Positions 24,575 through 36,871 of a stretch of 64,000 nucleotides of DNA are shown here, one piece after another. The position numbers and the translations under genes were made by a program. Source of the stretch: Naganishia liquefaciens (Eukaryota; Basidiomycota; Tremellomycetes; Filobasidiales; Filobasidiaceae); assembly GCA_013423385.1 (NCBI GenBank), contig BLZA01000028.1:124001-188000 (forward strand), read 5' to 3'. The notes under the pieces are model-generated. The model ran no database searches and was not told where the DNA came from. It saw only the letters and a list, made by a program, of their open reading frames with translations. Numbering within the stretch: position 1 is the stretch's first letter; every line of letters begins with the position of its first letter.

Positions 24575-24703
24575 GGCGACGAGTAGTCTGGGCACGGCCG
24601 GGGGAATGTGCGATTGTGTCCCGATGGCAGGGCGTTCTTGAGGACAAAGCGCTCTCCGGGCTGACGATCGCCGCTGATTACCCCGCATCCGCTCATCCCG
24701 TAC

Positions 24704-24749
<46 letters not shown>
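24704..24749 (+). repeat. Tandem heptamer repeat (CCCGCAT)6 plus partial unit
   Basis: Six perfect CCCGCAT units from 24704 to 24745 and a partial one, with degenerate copies just before (from 24681). It lies in the 288-bp region shared by the divergent antiporter and HUT1 promoters, 130 bp upstream of the antiporter start. Each unit could be a factor-binding site, or the array may be a neutral minisatellite. Confidence 0.92.
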
Positions 24750-24862
24750 GGCGCACCTCCCTCCACGGCAGCTCATCATGGATGTGTTTCAGATGCGACC
24801 AGCGTGATTTCAGGCGGTTCTTTGGTAAGAAGGGAGATCAGAAAAAGAGCAGGACCCACACC

Positions 24863-26358
24863 ATGGCGCTCGCACGGTATGCCATTGACACCCCTGGATC
24901 GTCCACCGCTGATGTCTCCCTAGGCTCCTCACATGCATCGTCGGCGTATACGCGACATTTCTCCTCTGGGCAATAGCCCAAGAACGCCGTAAGCAATTCG
25001 TCTGGCAAGACACACCCCACACATACACACATGCCGCGTGCTGATGCCTTATCCAGTCTCGTCGCCATTCATGGCAAACACGCCACCGCATACTTCGGCG
25101 CGTTTCCCGTCGAGTGCGTGCATCAATGCATGCCAAGCGTTGAGCTCGTGCGTTAGTGCATTGGTGTACCTCCTCATAAAACGCCGGACCCAGGGGACAG
25201 AAAAGAAGGGTGGACTGTGGACGCTCGTGGGCTGGGATCAAGTGTTTGGTCGGGACGAGGCGGTGCAAAAGAATAGGGCGGCGAATGGGCAGGCGAATGA
25301 GAAGGCCGGCGGCAATGCGGTGACCAGTTCGCGTAGATCACTGTTGGCGCTCTTGCTCCAGGTGTCGGCGTTTCAGACTTGTGCCAGCCCCATTGGATTC
25401 GCGAGTCTCAAGTATATCTCGTACCCAATGATGGTGCTCGCCAAGGTATGTCCATCCCCTATCGCATTGACATGACACTGATGATCTATTAAAAGTCGTG
25501 TAAACTCATCCCCGTGCTCTTGCTCAACGTCATCCTCTACCGAAGAAGATTCAAGCCGTACAAGTACGCCGTCGTGGCGCTTGTGAGTGCCGGAATCGCA
25601 CTGTTCATGTATAACGGCGGCAAGGGCGGCGGCAAGGCAAGCAAGGGAAGCTCGATCGGTCTGGCACTTTTAGGCGTCAAGTGAGTCTGGGCATCGAGAA
25701 GAGGAGCTTTGACTAATGTTTGTTTTCTGTGGCAGCCTGCTCATCGACGGCCTGACCAATTCCACGCAAGACCAGCTGTTCACCCTTCACCCAGGTTTCA
25801 AGGGCCAACAACTCATGTTCAACATGTCCCTCCTCTCTCTCCTCATGACAATACCGATCTTGCTCCTTCCGCCACACTGGCTCGCACTCGCAGCGCAAAT
25901 CTTACCATCTTGGCTCGGAAGCCTGATCGCGGATCCAGTCGGCCATCATGCTACAGAGGCATTGAGCCCACCCCTGGCACAGGCCATTCGATTCTGCGTG
26001 GACCATCCCTCGGCCGTTGTCCCCCTCGCAGCATACGCCTTGTTGGGCGGACTCGGACAGCTGTTCATCTTTGAGACGATTTCCCATTTTGGAAGCTTGA
26101 CGCTCGTGATGGTCACGGTCACGCGGAAACTCGTGACGATGCTATTGAGCGTCGTTGTGTTTGGACACAAACTGCGCGGCGGACAGTGGGTTGGAGTAGC
26201 GGTGGTGTTTGTGGGGATTGGGTTAGAGGCCGGGATGAAGCGACGAGGTGAGCGCGTTTGACGTGTCTTTGATCGGAGCGGGGCTGATGGTAGATATAGA
26301 AATCATGAACAAACGCATCATGGAGGAGCGGGCGAGGAGTAAGCTCAAGGCGCTGTAG
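24863..26358 (+). CDS. HUT1: UDP-galactose/nucleotide-sugar transporter HUT1 homolog, 409 aa
   Basis: ER membrane nucleotide-sugar transporter of the UAA/SLC35B family, linked to UDP-galactose or UDP-glucose import into the ER. Exons: 24863-24876, 24924-24988, 25057-25445, 25496-25680, 25736-26247, 26294-26358, total 410 codons with matching phases. The first exon is only 14 nt (MALAR); joining it gives [20 protein letters not shown], the expected first membrane helix. Further motifs: QERLSSPF, ALKYISYP-like [31 protein letters not shown] and [18 protein letters not shown], all typical of this family. About ten hydrophobic helices are present. The C-terminus RARSKLKAL is basic, without a classical KKXX signal. 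The loop after helix 2 contains an added Ala/Gly/Asn-rich segment. Confidence 0.94.
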
Positions 26359-27005
26359 GGTGAATAGACAGAGCATTCGGACGTGGCATAGATTGCATTG
26401 CATAGAAATGGGCGAAATAGGATTATCACTTTCGACAGCTGCAGAATGCTCGTCACCCAGGCGCACAGGCTGACCTTCCGCTAGTGGCAGTTGATCTTGA
26501 CGGTTTAAAGCTGCCTTCGCTGTTTGCGGGGAATGATAACAGGCACAAAGGCGATGATGCAGTTGGTCTTTATCTGGCATGGGCGTTGACTTTCCATAGG
26601 GTCGGGGTGCAAGTTACTCTGGCAACCTTTGTTCACCCAGTTCTATCGTTGCTAGATCTTGCCTTCCTCCAGCCAGCGACTCAATTGATGTGCCCTGTTC
26701 AGAGCCAGCTAAGGCGACCAAATGAAATAGGGCGACTTTCTCTGTTCATTTCGAGATACGTAAGGTTGGGGCTCTGTTCGCATGACAAGCATCCCTTAAA
26801 TGTCGTTTATAATATAATGGACCCTGTCGAGAGGACCGGACTTTCTATAGCGCATGCTGATATGCTTACAGCCGGGGACGTTCTTACCGCTCAACACTTG
26901 TACAATGCGGATCATCTCATACACTATACAGGGCCGAAAGATGTGTCAAACTAGAATATACAAAGACCTGGCAATCATTTTGAATACAGCTTTTTCTTTG
27001 ACTCT
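26359..27005. other. Convergent intergenic region, left border of the accessory block
   Basis: 647 bp between the stops of HUT1 and the MFS transporter. A 157-codon frame (26484-26954, plus strand) lies here. Its product has no recognisable domain, and it sits between two 3' ends without a clear promoter, so I do not annotate it as a gene. Confidence 0.4.
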
Positions 27006-29156
27006 TCATGCAATGAAACGGTATCCCTTAGGAACACCCTCCAAGGATCCGGTATAGGGCTTTTCTTCCGCGTCGAGACGATCCATCTTCTTGTTTTGGT
27101 GCTTAAGCGTGTACTTGATCGTGATCGCCGTGCATGATACGAGGATGGAGAAGACGGCGAGAAGAATACCACCATTGCGGTCGGCGTTCCCACCTCCAAC
27201 GAAGAAGTAAGGGCTGACCGGTGTGATCGTCAGATCTCGTCTTTCACGTGCAGGAGAGAAACTTACCTGAAGAAGTGCGAGGCATTGGCGAGTCCATTGA
27301 CGAGCGAAAGCGCAGCAGCCCTCTTGACTTTAGGTCGAGGAATGGTAGACGTGACCCAGGCGAATGACACTGGGGCACGTTCGATTTCAGCAGCATGTCT
27401 GCAATTACAAATTTCAGACTCACGGTTAAAGGCGCAGTACGATCCTAAGCAGAGCATGAACATGGCTACGTATCGACCTGCGAAATTCGTCTTGGGCAAA
27501 GACACAACGAGGATATTTCCGACGCATGCAATTGCCTGACGCTTTGAATGAGTATGATGACAAACGAGCCAGAAGCAGAAGCCAGCGTACCATGGGAATC
27601 GCGATGTGGAGACCTCGCTCCTCGAAACGCGATGAAGAGTACGCGACGGCAACCGAGCAGAAGAAGGCGAAAAGGTACGGCGGCGCAGTGAGGAGCAACG
27701 TCTCGTTCGACCCGTAACCCAGAGTCTTGACAATGGTCGGGAAGAAGTATGTGAACGACTGAGAGCAGCTGATGAACATCTGTTGGAAGATGAGCATCAA
27801 GATCTAGGAAGCGAAGGGCGTCAGTGGGCTGCAGTCTGGAGGGTTTTCGCTGGAGCTCACCTTCCAATCCTTGAATACCAGCTTGGCGCCCTTCTTGAGC
27901 GAAGTCTCCCCCTCATCGGCTTCTCCCATAGCATCTTGTGTTGTTCGCCAGACGGAGAGCCTTCGTTGTTCGTCGTTGAAGAACTTGCACTTGTTCGGGT
28001 ACGATGGCAAAACAAAGTAAACCGCGATGCCAACAAATGCCGTGACGGCGCCCTCGAGAATGACTAAAGCAATGCGTGAGAATGAAGCTGCTACCGGATA
28101 CCAAAGTGGCTTACAGAGCCACTCCCATCCTCGCAGTCCACCCAATCCTTCCATGCCAGAGATGACTCCAGCAGCGATTAGACCACCGAAACAGTTGGAA
28201 AGACTGTTACCTGAGTACATGATAGCGATTCGGATGGCGATCTCTTTACGGGTATAGAAGCTGGACAGGATGAGGAGAGCGCCGGGGAAGAAGGGCTACA
28301 GGGTGGGATGTGAGCTGAGTTGATGCCGCTGGCGGGATAAAAAGACTTACCGCCTCTGCTACACCGACCTGAACAAAGGAGAAAGATGTGAGCCAAGGCT
28401 TGATGACAATCTTCGAGATCATATACCAGAAAACGAAGAGCGATCATCTGTTCTTTGGTCTTGATGAACCCACTGCGTTGTCGACAAATCCCAATGAGCG
28501 ATTGAAGATCTAAGCCAAGCCAGTTCACAACACCTACCAGCACATGGATACAATTCCCCAACAAAATACTGCGCCGGAAAGGAAGAACGCGGGCGGAACC
28601 TTGGCGAGAATAAAGCCGGCGGGGATCTGCATGGCAACGTAACTGATACGGCCGGATCAGCCCTTGTATTCTCGCGGCGGTACCAACGCAGACTTACCCC
28701 ACAAACATGGCCAAAATGGCATTGTTGTAGTCGAGACTATTGAACTTCAAGTCCGTACTCATGCCACTGACTTTGGCATTGGCAATGTTGTTTCGGTCTA
28801 GGATATTGAGCTTGGATCGAGGTGAGTGGCACGGACTTTGGATGGGTCCGCAGTACTTACCAGGAACAACAATATCAGAACGGGCAACACTCTAAAATCA
28901 ATGAGTCGTGCGAGTTTTTTGCTCGCCTTTTTGGTCTAGAGATGTCGGAGCCATGGTCAGTAGAGACGGTGGCAAACTCGGAACCAAGACTCGCCTCTTC
29001 CTCTGTGTACCCTTCGAAGCAAGTCTCCACAACAGGCCGCGAATCCTGCGCCTCGGAAGCGACTTCATATTCCTTGAGGTCATGATTCTCAATCATCTCG
29101 ATACTCGCTTTGCGATCTTGCTCCATGTTGTCTTTGTAATCTACTTGGGATGTCAT
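27006..29156 (-). CDS. MFS transporter of the anion:cation symporter (Dal5/Tna1-like) family
   Basis: Twelve-helix plasma-membrane permease, family members carry allantoate, nicotinate, vitamins or other organic anions with protons. Motifs: ILDRNNIANAKVSGM after helix 1, NAILAMFVGYVAMQIPAG, ALLILSSFYTRKEIAIRIA, then IEGAVTAFVGIAVYFVLPSY-like sequence at the domain-linking helix, FPTIVKTLGYG and a C-terminus ending KGYRFIA. Many short introns split the gene. The core frame begins after an acceptor near 28938 (TKKASKK). The N-terminal exon starting at 29156 is plausible, but its donor is unclear, so the first 90 residues are tentative. It is transcribed in the same direction as the neighbouring aldo-keto reductase, and lies beside an NRPS-like gene. 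Its substrate may therefore be the cluster product or a precursor. Confidence 0.85.
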
Positions 29157-30833
29157 GTTGGCAAAGCTGAGGCTGATACGTTGTTCCGCTTTGTTGCGTG
29201 ACTGCTGGGAATGAAAAGGGTAAGACTGACAATGAACGCTATATAGCTATATGCATTCGAAGCATACCTCTGTGGGGCCAACCGGGTTCTCACGGGGACT
29301 CCACGAACGCATTCGTTGCCTTGAGCCAGGTAAGATCTAGTGGATCAGCTAGTGGATCCTCTCTGAGGCCTATGAGCCAGTCGCGCTGTGGACTTCTACA
29401 AGCTCGACGCGGGGAGCCATCGCGGCATAGAAGGTCAAAGGCCACAATGCATTACCGTCATTCATGAACACATACTGAAATACAGCGGAAGGGCAGGTGT
29501 ACCGTCATCCCTACGGGGAGTATGGACGGAGTTCTCTGGCATGAGGGTTGTGGACGGGTTGATCGATGGCCTTCTGGACTTCCTAAGAGATCACATACAG
29601 CTCAGCGGGAGCGGCTAGCGATATTGCCAACGATTCCTCAGCTTCGATGTCCGCCTCAAGCTTGCGGTCCTCGAGCGCCGCTAACGTCGGCGAAATTGAT
29701 TCCGAAGCGTCGGGAACCGCGGGGCTCGCTTACAGTACTACTGTTTATCAAAATCCCTGTGGCAGTCCACAACCCTGTCCACTATTTCAGAGCTTCTGCA
29801 ATGCAGCGATGATTCGGTAGCTAATTCGGTACATGGCGGTGGAGATGACCAGCTGATAGAACTGGATTAGCAGCTGGATTGCCTCCCGACTTGCGCCTCC
29901 TATGAGACTTTTCGTGGGTGTTTAAACCTTTTCCCAGAGCAGCTTGCGCGGACACTGGAATGCGTGACGCCCAGGAGCTCGCCCAGGGAAGCCAGAATTC
30001 ACATTCCAGCCAGCAAAAGCTTTCCACCTAACGTAGACGACATGGTTGGAGGTGGTTTCGGCTGTCCAGCTGTTCATATTGATATTATGATCTTGAGTAT
30101 CGAGTACGGCATCAGATCTACGGGCTTACGGCGAGACAAGGTAAAAGTTCTGAGCTTTCAGTGACGTGTCTCCTTCCTTTGGCTCGGCTGTCTTTTCATT
30201 CTCAAGATGCCCACGGCATGGAGGACGCCGAGGAGCTGGTCAGACGACTGTGTATTACCGGGATCTGAAATGATAAGGTATCTCGCAATGCATCTTCAAG
30301 CCAACTTTCTGATTCAGTAGATGACAGTCAGTCGCCGCTTGGACGGCTTGCTTACATGAAAGCGCCACAAGTGTCCTCTGTTCCCCTGTGCCACGATTCG
30401 TGCACAGCGACATGCGTTGGGTAGGCTCAGGGATTCCCTTTTCGGCCTTTTGTTTATAGGCGAAGGGGAAAAACCGTAGACCTCGGAAAGATGAACTTCG
30501 GGAAGACGCGCCACTGTGCGGATTAGAGCGTTTCCTTCAGGCCAGTCTGTTCTTTTACGCGACAACAATAGAGCCAATGCGAATGTAGAAATTTCCTCTG
30601 CGGTAGCTTCTGCGGTGTGCAATTGATCAATAACTTGGCTTTTTCTCTGCAATGATCGCAGATCCGCTAATACACTTGAGCGGTGACTATAAATCGGCAA
30701 GCCTCCATTCCTCCAACTTATCCCCGACACACGTCGACGCTTCCAATTGCAGCGGAATTATTCTAATGCAAGGGATATTCGATGTAACAGGCAACACATC
30801 AATAGGCTAGATGGTCTCGTATCAAATACATGT
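29157..30833. other. Intergenic region, 1.68 kb, in the accessory block
   Basis: This lies between the MFS start and the stop of the aldo-keto reductase. A 139-codon minus-strand frame (30314-30730) and a few shorter ones are present without recognisable products. A short direct repeat occurs at 29337-29359. No transposon ends were found. The length is high for this gene-dense window. Confidence 0.45.
29337..29359 (+). repeat. Short direct repeat CTAGTGGATC, two copies
   Basis: Two identical 10-bp copies at 29337-29346 and 29350-29359, about 180 bp upstream of the MFS start. Could be a duplicated factor site in the MFS promoter or chance. Confidence 0.5.
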
Positions 30834-32276
30834 CTAAGAGCGGACAGTCACGGCCTCCGGGTTCGGAGCATCCTTGTTTCCAACACCATACCAGTCATGG
30901 AATCCCTGCACAAGCAAAGATCAGCACAGTGCTTGCGCTGAGACAAACTTCTGACGTACAAGGTCCCATCCGAATAACGGAGTGTTGACTCGCTGTTGCT
31001 TCCCATTGGCGGCCATCTCGTTGAGGGTCTTCATATCCTCATCGCTCAACTTGATTGTCTTCAAGTTGTCCGTGATTCCTGAGCGGAAAGTAAGCACCCC
31101 GTTGGTTCCGGCCGATGCGAGAACTTACGAGAAGCAGTGACACTCTTTGGCAACACCACGATGCCTCGGTTGACCTGGTAGCTGATCAAGACCGTTGCGG
31201 GCGTCACATTGTTCTTCTTGGCAATCCGCAACAAATCTTCATCCTTCAGCAACGGTGAGTTCGTGGAGCCGAGGGGACAGTAGGCTTCAAGAAGGATTCC
31301 TTTGTCACGGCAGTACTCCACGAGATCGTGTTGCGGGTTCTGAAACGGCAAGGTCTGCTGAGCCTTTCTGTGAAGCGCGAGGAAAGAAGCATTCTCTTAC
31401 CAGAGGATGTAATTCCACTTGATTGACAGCAGGAACAGTCTTCCACGTCTGACTAAGCTTTTCGAGGTATGGGATGGACCAGTTGGACACGCCGATTGCC
31501 TTGACCTTGCCTACATTATCGGTCAGCTTTCGTCGTTTCACATACGATGCCGGAACGTACCACTCTCGAGCAACGCCTCCATCTGCCTCCATGTCTCCGC
31601 CTGGTCCCAATTCCTGTCAGTCGCCCTCGAGCCATCGGGGTTCAAGGGGAAGAGCTGTGAAGTCTCGTTGGCAACAAGCCGGACAGGCCAGTGAATGAGA
31701 TAGAGGTCCAGGTAGGGGGTGTCGAGGGCCTTGAGCGTTTGTTCAAGGCATTCGGATGCACGGTCATGATATGTGTTCCAGCTGGCGAGAGAAAAGCATA
31801 TCATCGGCTAAGGTTCTAGGAGCTCCTGAATATCGGGACGCACAGTTTACTGGTGAGAAAGATTTCCTCTCTAGGCACGCCCGACTCCTTGATACCCTGG
31901 CCAACTTCTTCCTCGTTCTAATAGGCGAAATATGTCAGTCATCGAATACAGCATGAATCTTGGCCACGTGTCGCTTTCGCTCCACCCGCGAATCGTTTGT
32001 TATGGAAAACTCATAACCACTTCGCTTCCCTCACGGTCTACCTTCTCTTGCGACGTCCTTGGCAGCCACTTTCTCGACCATTTCATTCTTTTCGTCCATA
32101 AGACTCACCTGGTAGATCAACGCGCCATCAATATGTCGGTAGCCAACTTGCAAGGCATGCTTTACAGCGTCTTTGACCTCTCCCGGCTTGGCTTGCCATG
32201 TGCCGAGACCGATGGCGGGGATAGTAGCGCCGGTGTTGAGAGCAAAGTGGGAAGGCAGTTCGGTGCTGACAGGCAT
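30834..32276 (-). CDS. Aldo-keto reductase (NADPH-dependent aldehyde/ketone reductase)
   Basis: Reduces aldehydes or ketones to alcohols with NADPH; cytosolic (beta/alpha)8 barrel. It starts [16 protein letters not shown] with the family signature PAIGLGTWQ. The catalytic tetrad is visible: Asp and Tyr in [17 protein letters not shown], Lys in LTSKLWN and His in YLIHWPV. The cofactor-site motif is [10 protein letters not shown], where typical members have PKS. The last exon ends [13 protein letters not shown]. About seven exons are present, several with the donor GTGCGT or GTGAGT. An in-frame ATG at 32321 would add 15 residues; 32276 gives the usual N-terminus. It lies divergent to the NRPS-like reductase, whose predicted product is an aldehyde, so it may act on that product. 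Substrate is not known from sequence. Confidence 0.93.
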
Positions 32277-32377
32277 TATGATGAGTCTTGGCTTGAGAAA
32301 GTTTGATTTGCTGATGTTCAAGGCAAGTTGGTGAGATACTGGTAAGGGAAAGCCGTCTTGTAGCTTGACTCGGCTGA

Positions 32378-32385
32378 TATATAAA
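32378..32385. promoter_or_regulatory. TATA-like element upstream of the aldo-keto reductase
   Basis: TATATAAA on the plus strand (TTTATATA on the minus strand) lies 102 bp upstream of the reductase ATG. The best-match orientation faces away from the gene, so assignment is weak. Confidence 0.35.
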
Positions 32386-32517
32386 CCAGATAGCTAGACC
32401 CTTGCGTTGATTCGTGCTACGTGGACCGTGGACATGCTGGCTAGTAAACGCCGTCGGGGCATCTCACCGGACCGTGCACGGCCGGTTCCCAAGTGTCTTC
32501 GAACCGCGCTAGAATAG

Positions 32518-32533
32518 GTACAGCCGGCTGTAC
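32518..32533. promoter_or_regulatory. Perfect palindrome GTACAGCCGGCTGTAC
   Basis: A 16-bp perfect palindrome, 242 bp upstream of the aldo-keto reductase start and 537 bp upstream of the NRPS-like start. Partial copies sharing ACAGCCGGCT or AGCCGGCTGTAC are at 32841-32850 and 42445-42457, both also in intergenic DNA of the accessory block. Possible dimer-binding operator; this is inference from symmetry and location only. Confidence 0.5.
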
Positions 32534-33069
32534 AGTGAACACAAAGCGGGATGCGTCAGCTGATGAGGCGCTTTCCACTCTGGAGACACTGTCCACACGA
32601 GCCGTTCCACAGCTTCCACAACTGCTTTGCTCAGCCTTTCCACAACCCGCTGCCGACAGCCTTCCGCTCTCCGCCGCTCTTTAACCCAGGGCAGCCACCA
32701 CGCATGTAGCTTTCAGCTCGACACCGAGTTCAACTATCGACAAACCAGTACACTGACGAGTACACTAGCACAAATGCCCCGCCAGTGGGAAAGCCAGTTC
32801 GCTTTAGCCCGCATTTTGGCTGACCTAAACATGGGGTTCCACAGCCGGCTATGTTGTCAACCGCTCCGTGAGCTATATCCACAAGGTGGAAACACAGTCA
32901 ACTCAGCATCCGCGGACCGGTGACCCTCCGGTCCTGTAAGGCAACCCACGAATGTGTCTGGTGAAAGTTCCTCGTTATAAGATGCTAGCCTGAGGATCTT
33001 GTATGCCGTTGGATGATCATCCTCGATTCTCCCCATCCGGACGACTCTCGTTAGAGCAACTCTTCCGCC

Positions 33070-36000
33070 ATGCCGACCGCTATCCAGGATGTTCCGGGCA
33101 ACCAGTTCCACTTTTCGTCCATCACCGAGATGGTGGAAGTGAGGGCTCGAGAGACCCCTGACTTTCCGATCATAGCCGTCCCCGACAAACACTTCCAGTT
33201 TCATCAATACTCATACCGGGATATCGATGATGGCGCAAATCGTCTGGCCCACTACTACACCTCTCTCGGCGTCCAGCCCAGACAGCAAGGCGATGTGTCG
33301 AGCAGCATCGTCACCGCCATGTTGGCGCCGAGCTCGATTGACTATGCCATCAACGAGTTGGCCTTCGCAAAGATGGGTAAGCAGCCTTGCATCTTATCCG
33401 AGCCTCCCACTCACAGACAGGCCTTGAACAGGACATACCACTCTCTTCCTCTCGACGAACAACTCGGTTCCTGCTCTTGCGCATCTGCTCAGGGCGACTG
33501 GAGCGACCACATTGGTGGTTCATCCTTCCCTCACCTCCAACGGAAAGAGTGCCCTCGAGGAACTGGCCCAGGAAGCGAGCAAACAAGCTTGTCAATTGGT
33601 GGATATCGCTGAGAAAACAGTTTGGGACAACGACAACCCTGTCAAGGCATATCCCCGTGCTTTGACTCCCGTGGAAGAAGGGCCGTTGCCTGTCTTCATC
33701 GTGCACTCGAGCGGCTCGACTGGTTTCCCAAAAGTGAGCCAAGTTGCTGTGCGTTCACCATACTATAGAGCTGAACCTTCGCTTCAGCCCATCATCCTGT
33801 CGCATAAAGCCTCCGCATACAACTTTTCCGGAACCGGTTTCGGCTTACAGGCATTCACCACACTGCCATTATACCACAATCACGGCCGTAAGCAAGTCAT
33901 GTTGCCAATCAAATCGATCGCTGACCCCTCGCAGACTCTTGCTTTTACCGTGCTATCCACGGTCGCAAGCTTCTCTCGTTGTTCCCGTCCGAGCTTCCCC
34001 TCACAACCGCAAATATCACTGCTGCGCTTCAGAACGCAGAGCATACCGAGGGATTTTACGTCGTGCCATATGTACTGAAGCTATTGGGCGAGTCGGAAGC
34101 GGGAATTCGACTCTTACAAAGCTTCAAGATAGTCACGTACGGTGGTGCTGCTTGTCCCGATGAATTGGGAGACCGATTGGTGCGAGAGCACGGAGTCAGG
34201 CTTGTTGGCCATTACGGCATGACCGAAGTGTAAGTCTTTTCCCAGGCTTCGTCCTGCTTGACTAACATTCTATGGGTAGTGGTCAACTCGGGACATCACT
34301 TCGTGACTTCGAAAACGACAAGGATTGGAATTACGTCCGCTTCTCTGGGCCTCATGTCACTTCGGGCGTCGCAAAGTATCTGCAATTCGAACCGCAAGGT
34401 AATGGCTCATTCGAGCTTGTCACGCTTGACGGTTGGGGTGGCAAGGTCCGATCCAACAGGCCGGACAATTCCTACGCATCTTCGGACCTCTTCGTGCCTC
34501 ATCCCACGACAGAAGGGGCTTACAAATTCATCGGAAGACTCGATGACACCATTACACTGGTCAACGGTGAAAAATGTCAACCTACCGGCATGGAGTTGAG
34601 CTTGAAGGGAGAAAGCCCCTACATTTCAGAGGCAATCGTTTTCGGCATAGCCCGGCCCCATGTTGGCGCCTTGATCCTCCCGACCGACAAGGGATCCGAG
34701 CTGCTTGGCGAAACTGATGGCGAAGCAAAGTACTTCAACGCCATCTGGCCATCCATCGAAAAGGCCAACGAAGAAGCTCCCTCTCATGGCAAACTTTTGC
34801 CCGAGATGCTCATTTTCCTATCAGCGAATACTCAAATACCTAGAGCCGACAAGGCGTCTATCATCCGGCCCAAGGTCTACAAGATGTTCGAGGCTCAAAT
34901 CGACGATGTGAGTATATCACTTTCGCTTGTTGCCCTTGTTGACGATGGTCGATATAGATTTATGCTAGGTATGAGCGAGGAGAGGCATACGTTCCCGGTC
35001 AAAAAGTAGCCAAGCAGCAGCTTGCCGGAAAGCAGCTTGAGGAGTACCTCACGCAGATGATCGGAAAGCATGCGAAATCCGATTCCTCGCTGGAGAACGA
35101 CACGGACTTTTTCGAGTTTGGGTAAGCTAGCGAGGAATTCACGATGAGCATTGATTGACTGATTCGGACTTCAGAATTGATTCTCTACAAGCAGCTCGTA
35201 TCAGGACCACGATCCAAAAGGAGATCAACCTGGCGGGCAAGACTCTCTCGAGTAACGTGGTGTTCGAAAACCCTACCGTGTCACAGTAAGCTCAGTCTAT
35301 GGCTCACTCGGTGTGAACGCTCATTTCCATTCGGCAGACTTGCCCAATACATTGACAATCTCGTCTCAGGTAGCGACTCACAGCTGTCCAAGGATGAATC
35401 ACAAATGGCCAAGATGCAAGAACTGGTTGCTAGATATTCGGACTTTGGGCAGGTACCGGCGCAAACCGGCGGACCCTCCAGTAAGAGGACCGTGGTACGT
35501 CTTGCATGTCTATGATTGTCTTCGGCAATAACTGAGTCATCCTTCCCGCGAAGGTTCTCACCGGTGCGACAGGTTCACTTGGTGCCCATCTTCTCGATCA
35601 ACTGCTCGACCAGGAAGACGTTGACAAGGTGATTTGCCTTGTTCGAGCGCGTAGCGACGAGGACGCGGCCAAACGAGTCGAGGAGAGCCTGCGATTGCGA
35701 TGTCTCAGGCCGTTGAGCGAGAGGCGAGGTTCAATGGTGGCATATCCGTCGGATCTTTCCTTGGCCGACCTGTAAGCACTCCCCTACAATGTTTCGCATT
35801 TTTGTTGAGCTTGAGCTCCATAGGGGTCTCGGCTCCGAGCGCTACGAGCAAGTTCGCAATGCTGTAACCGACATCATCGCCAACGCCTGGGCAGTCAACT
35901 TTACACTCAATGTTGAATCTTTCGAAAATGGAAATATCAAGGCGATCTACAACCTCATCAATCTTGCGATCGCCTCCGGCTCAGGATCGACCGCCGCCCT

Positions 36001-36871
36001 ATTTTTCTCTTCATCGTGAGTTGGCAGTCAGCATTCGATTGTACTGCGCTCATTGCCGGGTCGATCAGAGTCTCGGCCGTTGCTGCGCACAACGGTCCAG
36101 TCAACGCTGAAGCCGTTTCTTCGAACCCTGCGGACGCTCAATCGATGGGCTATGCGCGAAGCAAGTGGGTTGCTGAGAACCTCGTCGCCCTGGCTGCGCA
36201 GACTCGAGGAATTCGCGCAGAGAGCTTGCGAATCGGTCAGATGGTCGGTGACACCGTGCACGGCGTCTGGAATGAGACGGAAGCGATTTCGTTGCAGCTC
36301 AAGGGAGCCCAGACTATCAAAGCGATGCCCGACCTGGATGAGGTAAGTCTCTTTCTCTAAGCAGGAGTCCTTGCATGTTCTGAATTGGCAATCTCCCAAA
36401 GACCCTTTCTTGGCTTCCGGTCGATCTGGCTGCGAAATCCATTGTCGAAGTGATATACTCTCAAAGCCATCGTCCTTTATGGCATATCCTGAACGCATCC
36501 AAGAAGACGACATGGCAAACGGTGTGGAACGCCCTGCGCTCGGCCGGCATCGAATTCGACGTTGTGTCCAAAAAAGAATGGATTGCGAGATTGCGCAAAT
36601 CTAACTCCGACGTTACCATCAATCCGACATACAAGCTGGTAGATTTCTTTGGTAACAAAGTAAGCACCTTGTAAGACGCTGCTCTACGATATGAAGCTCA
36701 TTCTCTGCCATCTTTTCTTAGTATGATCACGACGTCGTTGCCAAAAGGGCGGCATATTTGACAGAAGAAACGGCCAAGGCGTCTCCTACCATCGCAAGCG
36801 AACCGTTCGTGGATGAGGCCGTTATTGGCAAGTTCGTGGAAGCATGGAGAAGGAGCGGTTTCTTGCAATAG
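33070..36871 (+). CDS. NRPS-like adenylation-carrier-thioester reductase (A-T-R)
   Basis: Adenylate-forming reductase: activates a carboxylic or amino acid with ATP, loads it on a phosphopantetheine arm, then releases it reductively as an aldehyde with NADPH. The protein is about 1,080 aa in many exons. The A domain holds A3 SSGSTGFPK, A5 YGMTEVGQLG, A8 FIGRLDDTITLVNGEK and A10 PRADKASI with the Lys. The carrier has FFEFGIDSLQAARI with the attachment Ser in DSL, near residue 690. The R domain has the Rossmann motif VLTGATGSLGAHLL and the catalytic pair Tyr/Lys in GYARSKWVAENL. The C-terminus is EAWRRSGFLQ. There is no condensation domain. Start MPTAIQDVPGNQF is the first ATG of the frame. It resembles fungal, including basidiomycete, adenylate-forming reductases. 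Substrate specificity is not deducible here. Confidence 0.92.

Larger units (their letters stand above)
32277..33069. promoter_or_regulatory. Divergent region between aldo-keto reductase and NRPS-like gene
   Basis: 793 bp shared by two divergent cluster genes. It contains a perfect 16-bp palindrome at 32518 and a related motif (ACAGCCGGCTATG) at 32841. No convincing coding frame was seen. Confidence 0.55.
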
